Assembly (NCBI RefSeq): GCF_943734655.1
Contig: NC_071355.1
Coordinates: forward strand, 222,318,527 to 222,382,526
Direction of reading: 5' to 3'
Length of the DNA: 64,000 bases
Origin: Sabethes cyaneus
Lineage: Eukaryota > Arthropoda > Insecta > Diptera > Culicidae
A program made the position numbers and the translations under genes. The notes beneath the pieces were generated by a model. It did not search any database. It was not told the DNA's origin and saw only the letters and a list, made by a program, of their open reading frames with translations. Shown piece after piece: positions 59,934 to 64,000 of the stretch (position 1 is its first letter; every line of letters begins with the position of its first letter).

Positions 59934-60116
59934 CGTTACGGGACACCATTTTGAAGCACCTATTTTATTTTACATAGAAATGCTTATCAAAAGTCAAGCA
60001 CAGCGCGATTTTGATTGTACATATATGATTAAAGAAAATCCATAGTTTCAAAAAATTTGGATTTAAACTCTCTGGTATATGGAAATAAATGCAAAATTTT
60101 CGTTACGGGACACCAT
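59934..60116 (+). repeat. CGTTACGGGACACCAT-anchored repeat, right block
   Basis: Exact 16-mers at 59934 and 60101 (167 bp apart), matching the left block at 57.57-58.0 kb. The sequence between the two blocks contains the SINE complex. Confidence 0.75.
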
Positions 60117-60964
60117 TATAAAAGTACCTGTTTTTAAAGGCCGCTTATCTGGAAAATGCTTTCATTTTCCAAAAAACTCTGTATGAACAAAATGTTACCC
60201 TAGTAATGAAACATGTTTTGACGATATACAGTTTTAAATTATTTTGGCTTAAAACTATTGACAAAGAATTAATTGCAGCCTTGCCTAAATGATGAAAAAA
60301 TCTATATTGTTAACCTCCCACTTGTAAGGTGCATTTTAGCATGAATTGTCAATAAACAATATGACAATTCAGGATTTTTGTAAGCTTTATAGTATGTTTG
60401 AACATACTACATACACATATTTTTAATATTACTACTTTCAAAATTTGCTCTCATGAGATAGATGCGCTTGGAATGTGTCTTATGCTTTAAAGTTTTTTCG
60501 AACAAGCTTCAATAGACTGTGACGGTTGCCGTCAAGCAGCGAAAAGCATAATCAATTTTATTGCTGCTTCTAGCAGAGCATAATAAATTAAAATTGAAAA
60601 TATGACCTGACTCTTCAAGAGGTTATAAAAACTTTCAAAAGAATGAAATTTTTGGTCGGAAGGAAGTTTTATAGCGGCCATTAGAAAGTTCTAGTAGAGG
60701 TCAAAGTTTTATTAGCGGTTTCATGAAATTGGTCATGAAAACTACTAGAGGAAGAACTACTACTACTAGAAAACTACTACGTAATAAAACTTAATTTGCT
60801 GCTTAGGTTGGGTCAGTGTCTGTGTGAGATTTATTTTAAAAGTTGTTACGATTAAAACTTGGTCAAAGAAGTATTCGTTTAATTTTTTTAAGTCCATTTT
60901 CTGTTAAACACCAAAAAATCAGCTAAGTTTCCGGTCGATTGAACTCATATCGGGCGTTTAACTT
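60117..60964. other. Anonymous AT-rich sequence
   Basis: ACTACTAGAGGAAGAACTAC and ACTACTACTAGAAAACTAC repeats near 60740-60780; no genes or element ends resolved. Confidence 0.4.
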
Positions 60965-61071
60965 CCCGAGTAGCACACTTTTGTCATTTCTGATTGCTGC
61001 AACCTATTTATGACTGAAATTAGTCATTAATCGGTTACCACAACTAGTTTATAACAACTGTGCTAGTAGGG
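60965..61071. mobile_element. 107-bp MITE-like inverted repeat
   Basis: CCCGAGTAGCACACTTTT at the left end against the right end in reverse (CCCTACTAGCACAGTTGT); about 13 of 16 terminal bases match. Flanks share only TT(C). Low-confidence boundaries. Confidence 0.45.
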
Positions 61072-62085
61072 TTCTGCCATCAGGCCATTACATCCCATCG
61101 GGGTAATAAGGCCTTCACTAATATTTTATAAAGTTTGTGTTCAGCACCCCATTCACTTCGCTATTAGCCGCCGAACGCCAGTTTGCCTTAAACTGTTTCA
61201 CGCTTACAACAGTTTGAGCCTTTTTAAGTTCCGCTTGACCATGGTCAAATATTTTTTGCTTAGGTGACACTCTGGTGCATTGATACGGGGCTAGGCCTTG
61301 AACATTAACTGTATGTTGTATGCGACATATCACTCCATAACCTTTGTTCCGTAATGGTATAATATCAAATCCGACCAAAAACAGGACGGAATAATTGAAT
61401 CGTTTGTTTGATAAACCCTACAACCACCATTTGACATGAGTCAATTTGCATGACTTTTTGACAGTTTTGAATTTTCGGGGATTCCTACATCTTTTCTCAA
61501 ATTCTGAAAAAAAAATTGGTTCCATAAACTTCTTTTGGTTGGGGTTGAAAATATTTGGAGAAAATCATGTGGGGTTTCTCAAACAAATGATTCAATTGTG
61601 GTATTTCACGCAAGACAGCAGACGTCTTTTCAGATATTCTTTCCCGTGATATTCCTAGTAACGGTTCCAGTTGTAATAACAAATAATAATAATCAATAAG
61701 GAATAATAATACCTTTCTTTTCGTATCAAAATCATGAAAACCGGTTCAATCACTCAAAAGATATGATTTGGAAAACAGTTTGGCAAAACGACGATTTTAG
61801 GGCCCACTCTAACTCAGAAAGAAGCACCCCAAACACAAAAGGAAAAAAGTATGAAGGTCTCTGTTTATCAGTTATTTCACAGTTGGCAGCAATACAATCG
61901 AAATTATGTAATCAATTGCATGCAACTAATTGCACAGCAACAATTCAAACACCCAAAACCTATTTTCGGGTCAGACAGTCGCTACCTTTCCCTCACTTTG
62001 AAAATTGCTGCATCCCGTTACATACATGAGTATTCCGTAGTTCTCTTTTTCATATAAGACATCAGTCTTGAATAAATTCTTGCAG
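61072..62085. other. Anonymous sequence
   Basis: Short frames only (86 codons minus at 61118-61378). Nothing recognised. Confidence 0.4.
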
Positions 62086-62087
62086 TA

Positions 62088-63049
62088 GGGGAACTGTGGG
62101 TAAGACGAACAGGGTGGGTAAGACGGACAGGTGGTGGATTCTACCAGTTAAGCAATAAAATTCGAAAATGTTTTGATGGGCATCCAACCATCTTGCTATC
62201 TCATGATGTCTGAACGTTTCAATCATCATTTAGAACTTTCCAATTTTGATAAAGTACAGAAAAACTAAAAATTGGGCAAGATTCTGCGTTTGGATGTAAC
62301 TTTTTTCCCATCGGAATTAAGCTTTTTGAGTGGTTTAATTCCAAAATGTTGCCCCTAGCATGAAGTATTTCGATTTAATACCTTTTCAAGTAACGTCTGC
62401 ATTGAAATAATACGTAATTTCATTTGCGTATGAAAAATTGTGAACGCTTTAAAAAAATGTATAATGATGGGGTGAAATGGACAACTGATAGTGTGGGTAA
62501 GATGGTCAGTGAACATATTATAATAAAATTGTTGATTTCGCTTCTTATTGGTATCTCAAGCATATAATTGAAAATTGAACCGGCAAACGTGAACTTCAAA
62601 CAAATTAGCAGCGGCCAAGTATGAAACAGTTTTTGGAATGCTTGTTCAAATTGCCGCTGCCAAACAACTTTCTATTGGCTGCCTCTAGTGGGAGGGGGTG
62701 GACTGCCCCCTTCATTTTTTGCACGCTACACCACCATATTTTACGTATTCAATTTGTTAAGGGTCAAAAATAATAATATGCGCTCAGTTGGGGCGATTTA
62801 CAATACCTGTCCATCTTACCCCCACACATTGTCCGTTTCACCCGCAGCACTAAAAAAGTTCACTTTTTCGGACCATTTTTAAAACACAAAATACACTTCG
62901 AAAAACATTTTTTGTTAAATATTTCACTAGCTGCTTTTGAAAACAATATGTTGAACTGAAGTAAACTGTATTTAGGTTTTATAAATCATAAGTTCTCTGC
63001 GTTATATTAGCTGTTCTTCTTAACCTGTTCGTCTTACCCACAGTTCCCC
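62088..63049. mobile_element. 962-bp TA-flanked element with perfect 26-bp ends
   Basis: GGGGAACTGTGGGTAAGACG continues to AACAGG and is mirrored exactly by the right end, with TA outside (62086-62087; 63050-63051). Variants of the GTGGGTAAGA motif recur inside (62110, 62490, inverse near 62814). No transposase, so a non-autonomous Tc1/mariner-type element. Perfect ends suggest it is relatively young. Confidence 0.85.
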
Positions 63050-63051
63050 TA

Positions 63052-64000
63052 TATGAATACAATCGGGCGTAAGATAGGGGTGGGCGCTCACTTTTTTATA
63101 ACTGTTCACTTTCAGGACATCAAATTGAACTAGGTTTGTCGCGGTCCTAAGAAATCTTGTTAGGACGAGAGAACTTTATCACTTTTTCTGGCGTATTTCC
63201 CAAGCACAGATATCAAGTGAGTGTAAGTCTGAACGTCGTAAAGAATCTTCAAAATGTTGGGACGTGTGGGTCTTGTGTCACTTTTTTTGAAACAAAGTAA
63301 TCGAAATCACAGCATAATCAGATGGTATGTTCAACTGTCGTGCCTGCCTTTGTAGCAAGGAGATCACCAAGAAAATGTAGGGCCATTTGACCTTGAAACA
63401 TTTCGTTAATTTTTACTCGTAAGATTGAAAAAGAAAGTCATAATAGAAATCATATAATTGCTACTACATCTATTATGAGTCGATCGGTATCTAAGACATG
63501 AAAATCCATTCATAGTTGGCAGAGATATGGTGTTCTAAATCTTTCATATTTCCGCGATGCTCGCATTTTTTTGAAATTTTGGGACAACACCCTATCCCAA
63601 ACCTTACCGTAAGACGTAGTCCTGAAAATGATTTTGCTTACAAAATTTGAATAAATTCGAAGCTCTTGTAAATTTTGTTATAGAGGAAAGTAGTAAACAG
63701 TAAACCAGCAGGAACTGTGTAGTTTGAGAAAAAAAAATTTAATTCAATTTTTCAATTTTTCAAGAAATTTTTCAATTCAATCGATGAACCAGAATTTTTA
63801 CTAAATGATAAAAGCACATTACCACAAGGTACTGATGCGAGAGATAAAGGCTCAATCTGGAAGTTCAAAAATAAAAAGTCAAAAAATACCAACATAAAAA
63901 ATATTTTCTTGATTGCTTGAGCATGGAATTCCGAGGAATTGAACAAAAAATCGTTGAAAATCGATTTCTGGATGAAAAAGACAATAATTGTCAATTTTTA
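63052..64000. other. Anonymous AT-rich sequence
   Basis: No supported feature. The last 300 bp are rich in TTTTTCAA motifs. Confidence 0.5.

Noticed and set aside
57572..60116. CRISPR-like array from the repeated 16-mer
   Set aside because: Spacing of 167-191 bp, mixed orientation and eukaryotic context exclude it.

Overview
This is repeat-dominated, intron/intergenic-type eukaryotic DNA, most likely from a culicine mosquito (Aedes-like). I infer this from low gene content, TA/TTA/TAA/8-bp-flanked MITEs, Feilai-like tRNA SINEs, R1, Jockey-type, RTE-like, BEL/Pao and Ty3/gypsy fragments, and very long pure microsatellites of the kind long-read assemblies resolve. No intact host protein-coding gene can be supported. 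The longest apparent reading frames are microsatellite translations (1.5, 12.2 and 20.2-22.6 kb) or transposon proteins.

Layout. 1-5 kb: anonymous sequence with an 801-bp (CCCTAG)n array. 5.2-8.4 kb: a minus-strand BEL/Pao pol split by inverted-repeat elements. 9-13 kb: TA-flanked and hAT-type elements, one holding 435 bp of (CA)n. 14.9-16.5 kb: a TA-flanked element with the 3' tail of an R1-type retrotransposon inside. 17.2-20.1 kb: a broken RTE-like retrotransposon (minus strand) interrupted by a 503-bp fold-back element. 20.2-22.6 kb: a (GATA)n to (GAGCTA)n compound array. 22.8-27.4 kb: a hAT-type element with an 8-bp target duplication holding at least four younger insertions. 27.4-31.7 kb: lower-repeat sequence. 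31.7-35.8 kb: two satellite blocks in opposite orientation flanking a 1.4-kb fold-back element; the monomers carry CTCF-like motifs. 35.9-42.5 kb: a decayed Jockey-superfamily retrotransposon (plus strand) with a 3.45-kb R1-clade element inserted in its ORF1, marked by a 12-bp target duplication. 42.5-49 kb: mostly anonymous, with tandem copies of an insect-type interspersed repeat. 49.4-52.1 kb: a Ty3/gypsy pol fragment, a tRNA-like sequence and a dead mariner transposase. 53.3-54.2 kb: a stretch that looks like a long 5' UTR/first exon (weak). 57.5-60.1 kb: a repeat anchored on a conserved 16-mer, with a SINE carrying two insertions. 62.1-63.0 kb: a TA-flanked element with a 26-bp perfect terminal inverted repeat.

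The genes do not form a pathway. What the sequence records is layered transposition: in several places a target-site duplication can be read and the host element's frame resumes across it, so relative insertion order can be stated. The freshest protein-coding element is the R1 copy (741 uninterrupted codons containing a complete reverse transcriptase core), yet it is internally deleted. Family names rest on motif recognition without database comparison.
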